Shown here in pieces: positions 50,577 to 59,811 of a stretch of DNA of 64,000 nucleotides. Where the stretch lies: contig NZ_BMRA01000013.1 of assembly GCF_014648395.1 (NCBI RefSeq), positions 61,358 through 125,357 on the forward strand, in the 5' to 3' direction. The DNA comes from Micromonospora fulviviridis. Its GTDB lineage: Bacteria; Actinomycetota; Actinomycetes; Mycobacteriales; Micromonosporaceae. Position numbers and translations under genes: made by a program. Below the pieces are notes generated by a model that saw nothing but the letters and a program-made list of their open reading frames with translations, had not been told where the DNA came from and made no database searches. Positions within the stretch are counted from its first letter, which is position 1, and every line of letters begins with the position of its first letter.

Positions 50577-52037
50577 TTATCCCCGCACCGGGTCTTGTCC
50601 CCGCACCCGGTCGACGACGCGGTCCCGGGCGAGGGCGTAGCGCTCGCGGATGGCGGGGACGCCCGGCGACGCGTACTCCTCGGTGTCGCCGACCGACCAG
50701 GCGGGCGGCGCCGCCCCGCCCAGGGCGACCCAGGCGGCCTGCCGGGCGGCCCCGTCGGCGACGTACTCCCCGGGCGGGGGCACGACCACGGGCCGGCCGA
50801 AGACCTGCGGGGCGATCCGCCGGACGGCGGCGGAGCGGGCCCCGCCGCCGACCAGGATGATCCGGTCGGCGCGGGCGCCCTGCGCGGTCAGCGCGTCGAG
50901 GCCGTCGGCGAGCGCGCAGAGCATGCCCTCGACGGCGGCCCGGGCCAGGTGGGCCGGGGACGAGGTGCCCAGGGTCAGGCCGTGCAGCGCGCCGGTGGCG
51001 GTGGGCCGGTCCGGGGTCCGCTCGCCCTCCAGGTACGGCACCATGACCAGCCCGTCGGCGCCGGGCGGGGCGGCCAGGGCCAGCTCGCTCAGCGTGGCCA
51101 GGTCGACGCCGAGCAGCGTCGCGGCGGCGTCGAGCACGCGGGCCGCGTTGAGCGTGCACACCAGCGGGAGGAACCGGCCGGTGGCGTCGGCGAAGCCGGC
51201 CACCGCCCCGGTCGGGTCGGCGGCGGGCGTGTCGGCGACCGCGAAGACGGTGCCCGAGGTGCCGATCGAGACGACCACGTCGCCCGGACCGGCCCCGGCG
51301 CCCAGCGCGGCGGCGGCGTTGTCCCCGGTGCCCGGCCCGAGGAGGACCGGGCCGGCGGCGCTCGCGCCGAGCGCCGCCGGGTCGAGGTGCCCGGCGACCT
51401 CGGCCGGCCCGAGCAGCACCGGCACCCCGATCCGCCGTCCGAAGGCGCGTTCCAGCAGGTCGAGGCGGTATTCGCCGGTGCGCGGCGACCAGTAGCCGGT
51501 GCCGCTGGCGTCGCCCCGGTCGGTGCGCAGCGCGGCCAGGCCGGGGGCGCCGGCAAGCCGCCAGGTGAGCCAGTCGTGCGGCAGGCAGACGGCGGCCACC
51601 CGCTCGGCGTTGGCCGGCTCGTGCCGGGCCAGCCAGCGCAGCTTCGTGGCGGTGAAGCTGGCCACCGGCACGGCGCCCGTCGCGTCGGCCCAGAACCGGC
51701 GGCCGGCCTCCCCGCCGCCGGCCTCCTCGACCAGCTCCCGCGCGGCGTCGGCGGAGCGGGTGTCGTTCCAGAGCAGCGCCGGGCGGACCACCTGCCCCGC
51801 CTCGTCCAGGCAGACCATGCCGTGCTGCTGGCCGGCGACCGCGACGGCGGCCACGTCGGCCAGCCCGCCGGCCTCGGCGACGGCCGCCCGCAGGGCGTCC
51901 CACCAGGCGTGCGGGTCGACCTCGGTGCCCTCGGGGTGCGGCGCGCGGCCCTGCCGGACCAGCGCGCCGGTCTCCGCGTCCCGGACCACCACCTTGCAGG
52001 ACTGGGTCGACGAGTCGACCCCGGCGACGAGCGGCAT
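50577..52037 (-). CDS. xylB: Xylulokinase
   Basis: A 486-aa FGGY-family kinase that phosphorylates D-xylulose to xylulose 5-phosphate. Motifs: GVDSSTQSCKVVVRDAETG (phosphate 1), VAVAGQQHGMVCLDEAG, LLWNDTRS, GTGDNAAAAL, VSIGTSGTVFA (phosphate 2), and ILVGGGARSAAVRRIAPQVFGRPV (adenosine). Its ATG is 12 nt past the xylose isomerase stop, so the pair is an operon. Confidence 0.93.
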   Translation of the reverse strand: MPLVAGVDSSTQSCKVVVRDAETGALVRQGRAPHPEGTEVDPHAWWDALRAAVAEAGGLADVAAVAVAGQQHGMVCLDEAGQVVRPALLWNDTRSADAARELVEEAGGGEAGRRFWADATGAVPVASFTATKLRWLARHEPANAERVAAVCLPHDWLTWRLAGAPGLAALRTDRGDASGTGYWSPRTGEYRLDLLERAFGRRIGVPVLLGPAEVAGHLDPAALGASAAGPVLLGPGTGDNAAAALGAGAGPGDVVVSIGTSGTVFAVADTPAADPTGAVAGFADATGRFLPLVCTLNAARVLDAAATLLGVDLATLSELALAAPPGADGLVMVPYLEGERTPDRPTATGALHGLTLGTSSPAHLARAAVEGMLCALADGLDALTAQGARADRIILVGGGARSAAVRRIAPQVFGRPVVVPPPGEYVADGAARQAAWVALGGAAPPAWSVGDTEEYASPGVPAIRERYALARDRVVDRVRGQDPVRG

Positions 52038-52048
52038 GGCGGCCCGCC

Positions 52049-53236
52049 TCAGCGCGCGCCGAGCAGGTGCTCGACGGCGAGCTGGTTGAGCCGGACGAAG
52101 CCGAAGCCCTTCGCACCGGCCGCGTCCGGGTCGAACTCCTCGAACGCCGAGCGGTCGGCGAGCAGGTCGGCGTAGCCCTCGCCCGGGCTCAGGGTCGGGG
52201 TGGCCAGCTCGGCCACCTTGCTGGCGGCCAGGGCCTCGGCCACCTCCGGGTCGGCCCGGAACGCCGCGGCCCGCTCCTTGAGCAGCAGGTAGGTGCGCAT
52301 GTTCGCCGCCGCCGAGGCCCACACGCCGGTCATGTCCTCGGTCCGGGAGGGCTTGTAGTCGAAGTGCCGCGGCCCGTCGTACGCGGGGCCGCCGTTCGGC
52401 CCGCCGTTCTCCAGCAGGTCCACCAGGGCGAACGCGTTGAGCAGGTCGCCGTGGCCGAAGACGAGGTCCTGGTCGTACTTGATGCCGCGCTGGCCGTTGA
52501 GGTCGATGTGGAACAGCTTGCCCTGCCAGAGCGCCTGGGCGATGCCGTGGGCGAAGTTCAGTCCGGCCATCTGCTCGTGGCCGACCTCCGGGTTCAGGCC
52601 GACCAGCTCCGGGCGGGCCAGGGTGGAGATGAACGCCAGCGCGTGCCCGACGGTCGGCAGCAGGATGTCGCCGCGCGGCTCGTTCGGCTTCGGCTCCAGG
52701 GCGAAGCGCAGGTCGTAGCCGCGGTCGACGACGTACTGGCAGAGCAGGTCGACCGCCTCGCGGTAGCGGTCCAGCGCGGCGCGGACGTCCTTGGCCACGT
52801 CGTACTCGGCGCCCTCCCGGCCGCCCCACATGACGAAGGTGCGGGCGCCCAGTTCGGCGGCGAGGTCGACGTTGCGCAGCACCTTGCGCAACGCGTACCG
52901 GCGGATGTCCCGGTCGTTGCTCGTGAAGCCGCCGTCCTTGAACACCGGGTGGTTGAAGAGATTGGTCGTGACCATCGGCACGACCAGGCCGGTCTCGTCG
53001 AGGGCCTTGCGGAACCGGGCGATGTGCTGGTCGCGGGTGGCGGCGTCCGCGCCGAAGGGGACCAGGTCGTCGTCGTGGAAGGTGATCCCGTACGCCCCGA
53101 GCTCGGCGAGCCGGTGCACGGCCTCCACGGCGTCCAGCTCGGGCCGGGTGGCGTCCCCGAACGGGTCGCGGGCCGGCCAGCCCACGGTCCAGAGACCGAA
53201 GGAGAACTTGTCGGCGGGGGTGGGACTGGGTGCCAT
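52049..53236 (-). CDS. xylA: Xylose isomerase
   Basis: A 395-aa TIM-barrel isomerase, D-xylose to D-xylulose (also D-glucose to D-fructose). Metal sites: FALEPKPNEPRGD, NPEVGHEQMAGLNF, FHIDLNGQ; also TNLFNHPVFKDGGFTSND and MWGGREGAEYD typical of actinobacterial group I enzymes. GGAGG precedes ATG at 53236. First gene of the xylAB operon, divergent from the ROK repressor. Confidence 0.95.
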   Translation of the reverse strand: MAPSPTPADKFSFGLWTVGWPARDPFGDATRPELDAVEAVHRLAELGAYGITFHDDDLVPFGADAATRDQHIARFRKALDETGLVVPMVTTNLFNHPVFKDGGFTSNDRDIRRYALRKVLRNVDLAAELGARTFVMWGGREGAEYDVAKDVRAALDRYREAVDLLCQYVVDRGYDLRFALEPKPNEPRGDILLPTVGHALAFISTLARPELVGLNPEVGHEQMAGLNFAHGIAQALWQGKLFHIDLNGQRGIKYDQDLVFGHGDLLNAFALVDLLENGGPNGGPAYDGPRHFDYKPSRTEDMTGVWASAAANMRTYLLLKERAAAFRADPEVAEALAASKVAELATPTLSPGEGYADLLADRSAFEEFDPDAAGAKGFGFVRLNQLAVEHLLGAR

Positions 53237-53265
53237 GGGGGACCTCCGGGTGGTGGCGTCGTCCG

Positions 53266-53291
53266 CAATTTGTTCAGTGGTTGAATTAAAT
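53266..53291. promoter_or_regulatory. Candidate ROK-type operator between xylAB and the repressor
   Basis: AT-rich imperfect inverted repeat CAATTTGTTCAGTGG and TTGAATTAAAT, arms ATTT..TTCA/TTGAA..AAAT, centred near 53278. The TTGAAT (53281-53286) doubles as a -35 element, with CAGTGT (53305-53310) as -10, for the plus-strand repressor. Confidence 0.6.
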
Positions 53292-53316
53292 GGCGGTCGT
53301 GTGGCAGTGTCAAGCG

Positions 53317-54549
53317 GTGAACAGCACCAGCAGCGCCGGAGCGGTCCGGCAGGGCAGCCTCCGCGAGCTCAACCTCGCGGTCGTGCTCCGGCGGATCGCC
53401 GCCGCCGACCGGCCACCGTCCCGCGCCGAGATCGCCGCCGGCACCGGACTGACCCGGGCCACCGTGTCCGCCGTGGTCGACGACCTGATCGCCGGCCGGC
53501 TGGTGGCCGAGGCGGAGCCCGCGCCGCGTACCGGGGCCGGCCGGCCCGCCCGTGGCCTGGTGCTGGCCGGCGACGGCCCGGCCGGGCTCGGCCTGGAGGT
53601 GAACGTCGACTACCTGGCCGCCTGCGTGGTCGACCTGACCGGGACGGTCCGGCACCACCTGGTGCGCCGCGCCGACCTGCGCCCGGTGCCCCCCGCCGAC
53701 GCCCTCGACCGGCTCGCGACGCTGGCCGCCGAGGCCCGCGCCGCCGCCGTTCTCGACGGGCTGACCGTGGCCGGCGCGGCGCTCGCCGTGCCAGGCCTGG
53801 TCGGCGAGGGCGGCCTCGTCCGGCTCGCGCCCAACCTCGGCTGGCGCGACGTCGACGTGCCCGCCCTGCTCGCCGGGCATCCGCTCGCCGCGCCCGTCGA
53901 CGGGATCCCCCCGCTGGTGGTCGACAACGAGGCCAACCTGGCCGCGCTCGGCGAACTGCACGCCGGCCCGCCCGGCTCGGCCAGCTTCCTGCACATCACC
54001 GGCGAGATCGGCATCGGCGCCGGCATCGTGCTCGACGGGGTGCTCTACCGGGGCGCGCGCGGCTGGAGCGGCGAGATCGGTCACATCCCGGTGCAGCCGC
54101 AGGGGCGGCCGTGCCGCTGCGGCGGCCAGGGCTGCCTGGAGCGGTACGCGGGCCAGGAGGCGATCCTGGCCGCCGCCGGCCTGGCCGGGGCGGACCTGCC
54201 GGCGGACACCGCCGCCACCCGGCTGGCCGACCTGGCCGGGGCGGGCGACCCGGCCGCCCTGGCGGCGCTGGCCGACGCCGGGACCGCCCTCGGGGTGGCC
54301 GTGTCGGGCGTGGTGAACCTGCTGGACCTGGACACCGTGGTGCTCGGCGGCGGATACGCCCCACTGGCCCCCTGGCTGCGCCCACCGGTGGTCGCGGAGA
54401 TCTCCCGGCGGGTGCTCACCGCCGCCTGGTCGCCGGTGACGGTGCGCCCGGCCGCGCTCGGGGCGCGTTCCGCGGCGGTCGGCGGGGCGGCCTCGGTGAT
54501 CCGCCGGATAGTCGAGCGGCCGGTCGGCTGGCTGGCCCGCTCCGGCTGA
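53317..54549 (+). CDS. ROK-family repressor of xylose genes (XylR-like)
   Basis: A 410-aa ROK regulator: N-terminal HTH (LRELNLAVVLRRIAAADRPPSRAEIAAGTGLTRATVSAVVDDL spans residues 15-60) and a ROK sugar-kinase-like domain with VVDNEANLAALGEL, ITGEIGIGAGIVLDGVLYRGARGWSGEIGHI and the zinc motif CRCGGQGCLE. GTG at 53317 lies 6 nt after CAGTGT (53305-53310), a CANNNT leaderless variant; an ATG at 53290 is less likely. Position suggests it controls xylAB. Confidence 0.85.
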   Translation: MNSTSSAGAVRQGSLRELNLAVVLRRIAAADRPPSRAEIAAGTGLTRATVSAVVDDLIAGRLVAEAEPAPRTGAGRPARGLVLAGDGPAGLGLEVNVDYLAACVVDLTGTVRHHLVRRADLRPVPPADALDRLATLAAEARAAAVLDGLTVAGAALAVPGLVGEGGLVRLAPNLGWRDVDVPALLAGHPLAAPVDGIPPLVVDNEANLAALGELHAGPPGSASFLHITGEIGIGAGIVLDGVLYRGARGWSGEIGHIPVQPQGRPCRCGGQGCLERYAGQEAILAAAGLAGADLPADTAATRLADLAGAGDPAALAALADAGTALGVAVSGVVNLLDLDTVVLGGGYAPLAPWLRPPVVAEISRRVLTAAWSPVTVRPAALGARSAAVGGAASVIRRIVERPVGWLARSG

Positions 54550-54639
54550 CCCGGGCGCTCCTCGATGGGCGTTCGGCAGCCCCGCTCGGTACGCTTGCCC
54601 CCAGGCAACGGACCCGCAACCGAGGAGTGCACCGACAGC

Positions 54640-54684
54640 ATGCGCACAGGTCGACTGACCGAAGCGCCCGGCCACCGGCGGTGA
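54640..54684 (+). CDS. Possible 14-aa upstream ORF
   Basis: MRTGRLTEAPGHRR, with GAGGAG 12 nt before ATG and a stop overlapping the next GTG (GTGA). Probably couples ribosome entry to the phosphatase gene; may also be fortuitous. Confidence 0.35.
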   Translation: MRTGRLTEAPGHRR

Positions 54685-56330
54685 CGACCGCCCGACGGGG
54701 CGGGGTCGCCGGCGAGGAGCAGACCTCCCCGGGCCGGCGGCCGGCCGGGACCGCGGTGCCGGCCGACGAGCGGCTCGCCCGCGAGCTGCTGGACGGGCTC
54801 GCCGAGGCCGTCGTCACCACCGACGAGGCCGGCGTGGTGACCCTGGTCAACGCGATGGCCTCGGAACTCCTCCCCGAACTCGCCCCCGGCGTCGACCTGG
54901 CCGGCTGCCCCGTGCCCGCGCTGGCCGGCGCGGTCCGCGCCGGCGGCGGGACCTTCGACACCGAGCACCACGGCCGGCTGCTGCGCGGCGTCCGGCGCGG
55001 CCTGGCCGGCGGCCACTGCGCCTGGTACGTGCGGGACGCCACCGAGGAGCGGGAACGCACCGAGGCCCTGGTGGCCGAACGGTCCCGGACCGCGTTCCTG
55101 GCCCGGGCCGGCAGCCGGCTCGGGCTCTCCCTGCACCGGCACCAGACGCTGCACGCCGCCGTGACCCTGCCGGTGCCCTACCTGGCCGACGCCGCCGTGG
55201 TCGTGCACCGCCCGGCCCCGCCCGCCGAGGACGAGCCGCACTGGATCCGGTACGCCACCGACGACCCGGGCCCGGCCACGGGTGTCGCCGGGTGGCGGGC
55301 CGCCGAGTCGGTGCCCGGGCTGATCGAGGCGCTCGCGGGCGAAACCACCGAGCCCAGCCCCTGGCTCGACGCCGAGCTGGCCGACCTGGCCGAGGTGCTG
55401 CCCGCGGGCTTCGGCCGGCCCGGCACCGTGCTGATCAGCCCGATGCGCAGCGCCGGCGGCCCGGCCGGCGCCCTGATCCTGGTCCGCCGGCCCGAGCGGA
55501 CCGCCTTCGACCTGCGGGAGACCGAGCTGGCCCGGGAGTTCGCCGCCCGGGCGGGCGCGGCGCTGGCGGCCGCCGAGCTCTACGGCGAGCAGGCCCATCT
55601 GGCCCGCGTGCTCCAGAACAGCCTGCTCCCCCCGGACCTGCCGCCGCTGCGCGGCATGACGCTGGCCGGCGGCTACCGCTCCGCCGGGGACGGCCTGCGC
55701 ATCGGCGGCGACTTCTACGACCTCTTCCCCACCGCCGACGGCGGCCTCTTCGCGCTCGGCGACGTCTGTGGCCGGGGCGTCGGCGCGGCCGTGCTGACCG
55801 GGCGGGTACGGCAGTCGTTGCAGACCCTGCGGCTGGTCGAGCAGCGCCCGCGGGAGCTGATGGTGCTGCTCAACCGCGCGCTGCTGGACGCCCCCGACGC
55901 GGCCCGCCGGGCCCAGTTCACCACCCTCCTGCTGGGCGCCCTGAGCCGCGAGCCGGACGGCGGGCTGCTGGTCCGGGTGGCCGGCGGCGGGCACCCGGCC
56001 CCGCTCGTGGTCCGGACCGACGGCCGGGTCGAGCCGGTCCCGGTGGGCGGCATGCCGGTCGGCTCGCTGACCACGGCCCGCTTCGTCGAGGCGGAGGTAC
56101 GCCTCGCTCCGGGCGACCTGCTGGTGACGCACACCGACGGGGTGACCGAGGCCCGGGGTGGCCCCACCGGGCTGGAGATGTTCGGCGACGCCCGGCTGCG
56201 GCAGGCGCTCGCCGCCGGGGCCGGCCTGCCGCCGGCCGCGCTGATCGACCGGCTGCTCCAACTCGTCGACGAGTGGCTCGACGGCCAGGTGCACGACGAC
56301 ATCGCCATGCTGGTCGTGGCGGCGGGGTGA
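54681..56330 (+). CDS. PAS/GAF PP2C-type (SpoIIE) phosphatase
   Basis: A 549-aa cytoplasmic signalling phosphatase: N-terminal PAS-like part (VVTTDEAGVVTLVNAMASELLPE), a GAF-type middle (PYLADAAVVVHRPAP and VLISPMRSAGGPAGALIL), then SpoIIE/PP2C domain: GDFYDLF, FALGDVCGRGVGAAVLTG, GGGHPAPLVV and HDDIAMLVV. These acidic residues bind metals. Such proteins dephosphorylate anti-anti-sigma factors. GTG at 54681 overlaps the short ORF at 54640 as GTGA. Confidence 0.88.
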   Translation: MTTARRGGVAGEEQTSPGRRPAGTAVPADERLARELLDGLAEAVVTTDEAGVVTLVNAMASELLPELAPGVDLAGCPVPALAGAVRAGGGTFDTEHHGRLLRGVRRGLAGGHCAWYVRDATEERERTEALVAERSRTAFLARAGSRLGLSLHRHQTLHAAVTLPVPYLADAAVVVHRPAPPAEDEPHWIRYATDDPGPATGVAGWRAAESVPGLIEALAGETTEPSPWLDAELADLAEVLPAGFGRPGTVLISPMRSAGGPAGALILVRRPERTAFDLRETELAREFAARAGAALAAAELYGEQAHLARVLQNSLLPPDLPPLRGMTLAGGYRSAGDGLRIGGDFYDLFPTADGGLFALGDVCGRGVGAAVLTGRVRQSLQTLRLVEQRPRELMVLLNRALLDAPDAARRAQFTTLLLGALSREPDGGLLVRVAGGGHPAPLVVRTDGRVEPVPVGGMPVGSLTTARFVEAEVRLAPGDLLVTHTDGVTEARGGPTGLEMFGDARLRQALAAGAGLPPAALIDRLLQLVDEWLDGQVHDDIAMLVVAAG

Positions 56331-56340
56331 CCCGGCCGGG

Positions 56341-56904
56341 TCAGGCGGTACGGGCCACCGGCGGCTCGCCCGGTGACTCCGGCTCGGCCAGCGGGTCGCC
56401 GATCCGCTCCCCCGAGGGCTGGAGCACCGGCCAGCCCTCCGCGGGGGCGGCCTCTCCGCGCCGGCCGACCTCGTCGAACTCGCGCATCCCGCGGACCAGC
56501 GCGGCCCGCCCCTCCGCGCTCATCCCGGCCAGGATCCGGTCCAGCCGGTAGCGCCGGTCGGCGCGCAGCTCGGCGAGGAGCCGGGTGGCCGTCGGAGTGA
56601 GGTGCAGGGCGATCTCCCGCCGGTCGTACCGGCCCGGCTCGCGCTCCAGCATCCCGGCCGCCACCAGCCGGTCGCAGAGCCGGCTCGCGGAGGAGAGCAG
56701 CATGTCGGTCAGGGTGGCGAGGCGGCGGAGGTTGATCCCGTCGTACTGCTCGACGACCATGACCGCCCGCAGCTGTGGGCCGGAGAGCCGACTCGTGGTC
56801 CGCTCGCGGGCCGCCTCCCAGACAGCCAGCAGGGTGCCCGCCGCCTCGTCGAGGGCAGCGGCCATACTCGCATCAGGTCCCTTGGGACCGCGTTCTTCGG
56901 CCAT
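56341..56904 (-). CDS. MarR-family transcriptional regulator
   Basis: A 187-aa winged-HTH protein: SGPQLRAVMVVEQYDGINLRRLATLTDMLLSSASRLCDRLVAAGMLEREPGRYDRREIALHLTPTATRLL fits MarR across residues 40-115, with wing DRREIAL. ATG at 56904; TAGTCT is 10 nt upstream (short 5' UTR). It is convergent with the PP2C gene, and divergent from the second phosphatase. Confidence 0.85.
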   Translation of the reverse strand: MAEERGPKGPDASMAAALDEAAGTLLAVWEAARERTTSRLSGPQLRAVMVVEQYDGINLRRLATLTDMLLSSASRLCDRLVAAGMLEREPGRYDRREIALHLTPTATRLLAELRADRRYRLDRILAGMSAEGRAALVRGMREFDEVGRRGEAAPAEGWPVLQPSGERIGDPLAEPESPGEPPVARTA

Positions 56905-56960
56905 GGTGTGCCCGAGACTACCCGGCTCATCAGGCCGGCGACCTGTGCAAAGGAGCAAAG

Positions 56961-58091
56961 ATGAGCGGACCGGTGGATCGGGCACGGCGGAGCCTCACCG
57001 AGGCGCCGACGGACCAGCTCGTCGACCGGCTCGCCACCGAGTTGGAACAGTCGTACGGGATCACCCGCACCGAGCTGTACCAGGTCGACTACCGGCTGGC
57101 CGCGCTGCTCCCGCTGTCCGGCGGTGAGCCGATCGTCACGCCCGGGCACCCGGCGTGGCGGTGCTTCGACCACCAGGAGCCGATCGTCTCCGAGGGCACC
57201 GGCTGGTTCCCGGTCGGTATGCGCGGCGAGCGGCGCGGGGTGCTCCGGCTCTCGCCGGTGCCGGCCGACCCGGCCGCCCTGGGCGCGCTGGACGCCGTCG
57301 CCACCGCGCTCGGTCACGAGCTGGCCGCCGTGGCGGCCACCACCGACATCTACCTGACCGCCCGGCGCAGCCGGCGGCTCACCCTGGCCGCCGAGATGCA
57401 GTGGGAGCTGCTGCCGGGCCGCAGCCGGATCCGCCCCTCGTTCAGCCTGGCCGGCCAGCTGGAGCCGGCGTACGCGGTGCGCGGCGACGGCTTCGACTGG
57501 TCCGACGACGGCCACCGGCTGTGGCTCTCGGTGGTCAACGGCTCGGGCGAGGGGGTGGCCGCCGCCATGCTCACCTCGCTGGCCACCCACGCGCTGCGCA
57601 ACGCCCGCCGCGCCAAACTCGCATTGGCCGACCAGGCCGCCCTGGCCGACCAGGCGATCTACGCGCTGCACCGGGGCGAGCAGCACCTCTCCGCGCTCCT
57701 GCTGGAGCTGGACCTGGCCAGCGGGACGCTGGCCGTGGTCGACGCCGGCTCGCCGCGCCTGGTGCGGCTGCGCGACGGCGAGGTGACCGAGCAGGTCCTG
57801 GACAAGCAGTTCCCGCTCGGCATGTTCGAGGGCACCGACTACCGGGAGCAGCAGTTCCAGCTGCGCCGGGACGACCGGCTCTTCGTGGTCAGCGACGGGG
57901 TGATCGACGCGACCTCCGAGCGGGTCCGCTACGGCGAGACCGCGCTCGACCGCTTCCTGCGGCGGACGGGCCCCATGGAGCCGCTGGACGCGGTCCGGTC
58001 GCTGATCGGCGACCTGCGCGCCTTCGTGGCCGGCGACCTGGTCGACGACGCGGTCGTGGTCTGCCTGGACTGGCTCGGCCCGCAGCCCTGA
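56961..58091 (+). CDS. SpoIIE/PP2C-type phosphatase without sensor domains
   Basis: A 376-aa protein: an N-terminal helical/GAF-like part (VDRLATELEQSYGITRTELYQVDYRLAALL), then a SpoIIE-like domain with EMQWELLPGR, DGFDWSDDGHRLWLSVVNGSGEGVAAAMLTSLATHAL, DLASGTLAVVDAGSP and DDAVVVCLDW. Classical G-D motif after DGFD is replaced by DWSDDG, so activity may be lower. ATG at 56961 with AAAGGAG 5 nt upstream. Confidence 0.8.
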   Translation: MSGPVDRARRSLTEAPTDQLVDRLATELEQSYGITRTELYQVDYRLAALLPLSGGEPIVTPGHPAWRCFDHQEPIVSEGTGWFPVGMRGERRGVLRLSPVPADPAALGALDAVATALGHELAAVAATTDIYLTARRSRRLTLAAEMQWELLPGRSRIRPSFSLAGQLEPAYAVRGDGFDWSDDGHRLWLSVVNGSGEGVAAAMLTSLATHALRNARRAKLALADQAALADQAIYALHRGEQHLSALLLELDLASGTLAVVDAGSPRLVRLRDGEVTEQVLDKQFPLGMFEGTDYREQQFQLRRDDRLFVVSDGVIDATSERVRYGETALDRFLRRTGPMEPLDAVRSLIGDLRAFVAGDLVDDAVVVCLDWLGPQP

Positions 58092-58113
58092 CCCGCCCCG
58101 GCCGCCCGCCGGC

Positions 58114-59598
58114 TCAGTAGGCGCCGCGGCTGTTGACCACCGCGCCGAAGGTCTTCCAGAGGATCGTCAGGTCGGCGGCGAGCGACCAGTTCTCCACGTA
58201 GTAGAGGTCGAGCCGGATGCCGTCCTCCCAGCTCAGGTCGGACCGGCCGCTGACCTGCCACAGGCCGGTCATGCCGGGCTTGACCAGCAGCCGGCGGGCC
58301 ACGTCGCCGTCGTACCGGGCCACCTCGGAGGGCAGCGGCGGGCGGGGGCCGACCAGGCTCATCTGGCCGAGCAGCACGTTCGCCAGCTGGGGCAGCTCGT
58401 CCAGGGACCACTTGCGCAGCAGCCGGCCGACCCTGGTCACCCGGGGGTCGTCGCGCATCTTGAACATCAGGCCGTCGGTCTCGTTGCGCGCGGCCAGCTC
58501 GGCGAGCAGGGCGTCGGCGTTGACCACCATGGTGCGGAACTTGAAGACGCCGAACTCCTTGCCGCCCTGGCCGACCCGGGTCTGGCGGAACAGCACCGGG
58601 CCCCGGCTGTCCAGCTTGATGGCGAGCGCGATCACCGCCAGCAGGGGGGCCAGCAGGAGCAGGGCGATCAGCGAGATCGAGCGGTCGACCAGCCCCTTGA
58701 CCAGCTTGCGGGCGCCCCGGAACTCGGGCGCCTCGACGTGGATCAGCGGCAGGCCGGCGACCGGCCGGGTGTGGATGCGCGGGCCGGCGACGTCGGTCAG
58801 CGCCGGGGCCACCACCAGCTCGACCCCGGTGCCCTCCAGCTGCCAGCCCAGCCGGCGCAGCCGGGTCGCGGTGAGTTCACCCGAGGCGGTGACCGCCACG
58901 GTGTCCGCGCCGATCGCGGTGGCCGCCTCGGGGATGCCCCGGAACGAGCCGACCACCGGCACGTCGCCCAGCCGCTGCGGCACCGGTGCGAGCAGCGCGT
59001 CGGGAATGCAGGCGCCGACCACCTGGTAGCCGGCGTACGGCTCCCGGCGCAGGGTGTGCACCAGTTCCAGCACGTGCGCGGTGTCGCCGACCACCAGCAC
59101 CTTGCGGGACCAGCCGGCGCCCCGGTCGCGGGCGCGGTGCAGCCGCTTGCGGGCGGCGAACCGGGCCACCTCCAGGCCGACCGTGCCGACCGCGAAGGAG
59201 ATGGCCAGGAAGCCCCGGGAGACCCCGACGTCGGCGATGTAGCCGGCGATGGCGATGCCGCCGGCCAGCCGCAGGCTCGCCGCGTTGACCCGCCGGTACT
59301 CGTCGGCGCCGTAGCCGAGCACCTGGTCGTCGTAGCAGCGCATCGCCTTGAGCGAGACCAGCCAGACCAGCAGCAGGGCGGGCGCGACCACCACGTACGG
59401 GATCTCCGAGCCGCTCGGCTGCTCGTCGCCGAACCGGGCCACGTAGCCGATCAGGATGGCCACGGCCAGCACGGCGGTGTCCAGCACCACGAGGAGCCGG
59501 ATGTAGGCCCGCTCCGCGGCGCGGGTCGTCGGACCGGGGCGGTCGCCACCCGGTCGCGACGACGTGCTGGCGGGGGTCAACAGCGTCGCCGAGGTCAC
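58114..59598 (-). CDS. Polyprenyl-phosphate sugar transferase (WcaJ/CpsE type)
   Basis: A 494-aa undecaprenyl-phosphate glycosylphosphotransferase initiating exopolysaccharide chains. N-terminal four TM helices, CoA-binding-like region (VLVVGDTAHVLELVHTLRREPYAGYQVVGA), then a TM helix and catalytic domain with KFRTMVVNAD, DDPRVTRVGRLLRKWSLDELPQLANVLLGQMSLVGPRP and KPGMTGLWQVSGRSDLSWEDGIRLDLYYVENWS. GTG at 59598 has GGGGAGG. No other EPS gene is beside it. Confidence 0.93.
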   Translation of the reverse strand: MTSATLLTPASTSSRPGGDRPGPTTRAAERAYIRLLVVLDTAVLAVAILIGYVARFGDEQPSGSEIPYVVVAPALLLVWLVSLKAMRCYDDQVLGYGADEYRRVNAASLRLAGGIAIAGYIADVGVSRGFLAISFAVGTVGLEVARFAARKRLHRARDRGAGWSRKVLVVGDTAHVLELVHTLRREPYAGYQVVGACIPDALLAPVPQRLGDVPVVGSFRGIPEAATAIGADTVAVTASGELTATRLRRLGWQLEGTGVELVVAPALTDVAGPRIHTRPVAGLPLIHVEAPEFRGARKLVKGLVDRSISLIALLLLAPLLAVIALAIKLDSRGPVLFRQTRVGQGGKEFGVFKFRTMVVNADALLAELAARNETDGLMFKMRDDPRVTRVGRLLRKWSLDELPQLANVLLGQMSLVGPRPPLPSEVARYDGDVARRLLVKPGMTGLWQVSGRSDLSWEDGIRLDLYYVENWSLAADLTILWKTFGAVVNSRGAY

Positions 59599-59757
59599 CG
59601 GCCCTCCCCACTTCGCTCAGGACGACCCCGCGCCGCGCGTTCCCGGTGGGAGAGCCGCGGTTCGGAGCACCCGGTCATCTTGCCTCGACAATTATGGTTA
59701 CCGATTGCTTCGGACGCATTGCCGTCAGTTTTCACCCGGCCCCCGGGGCCGGGAAGC

Positions 59758-59792
59758 GTTCCGCCGTACCGGATCTGCCGGTACGGCGGAAC
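59758..59792 (-). terminator. Hairpin after the VWA-fusion gene
   Basis: Perfect 14-bp stem (59758-59771 / 59779-59792), 7-nt loop, 19 nt past the stop. Confidence 0.75.
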
Positions 59793-59811
59793 ATGTGCGC
59801 TGAGTGTCGGA

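Noticed and set aside
50595..52175. Plus-strand 526-aa frame
   Set aside because: Antisense to xylB, which carries clear FGGY-kinase motifs.
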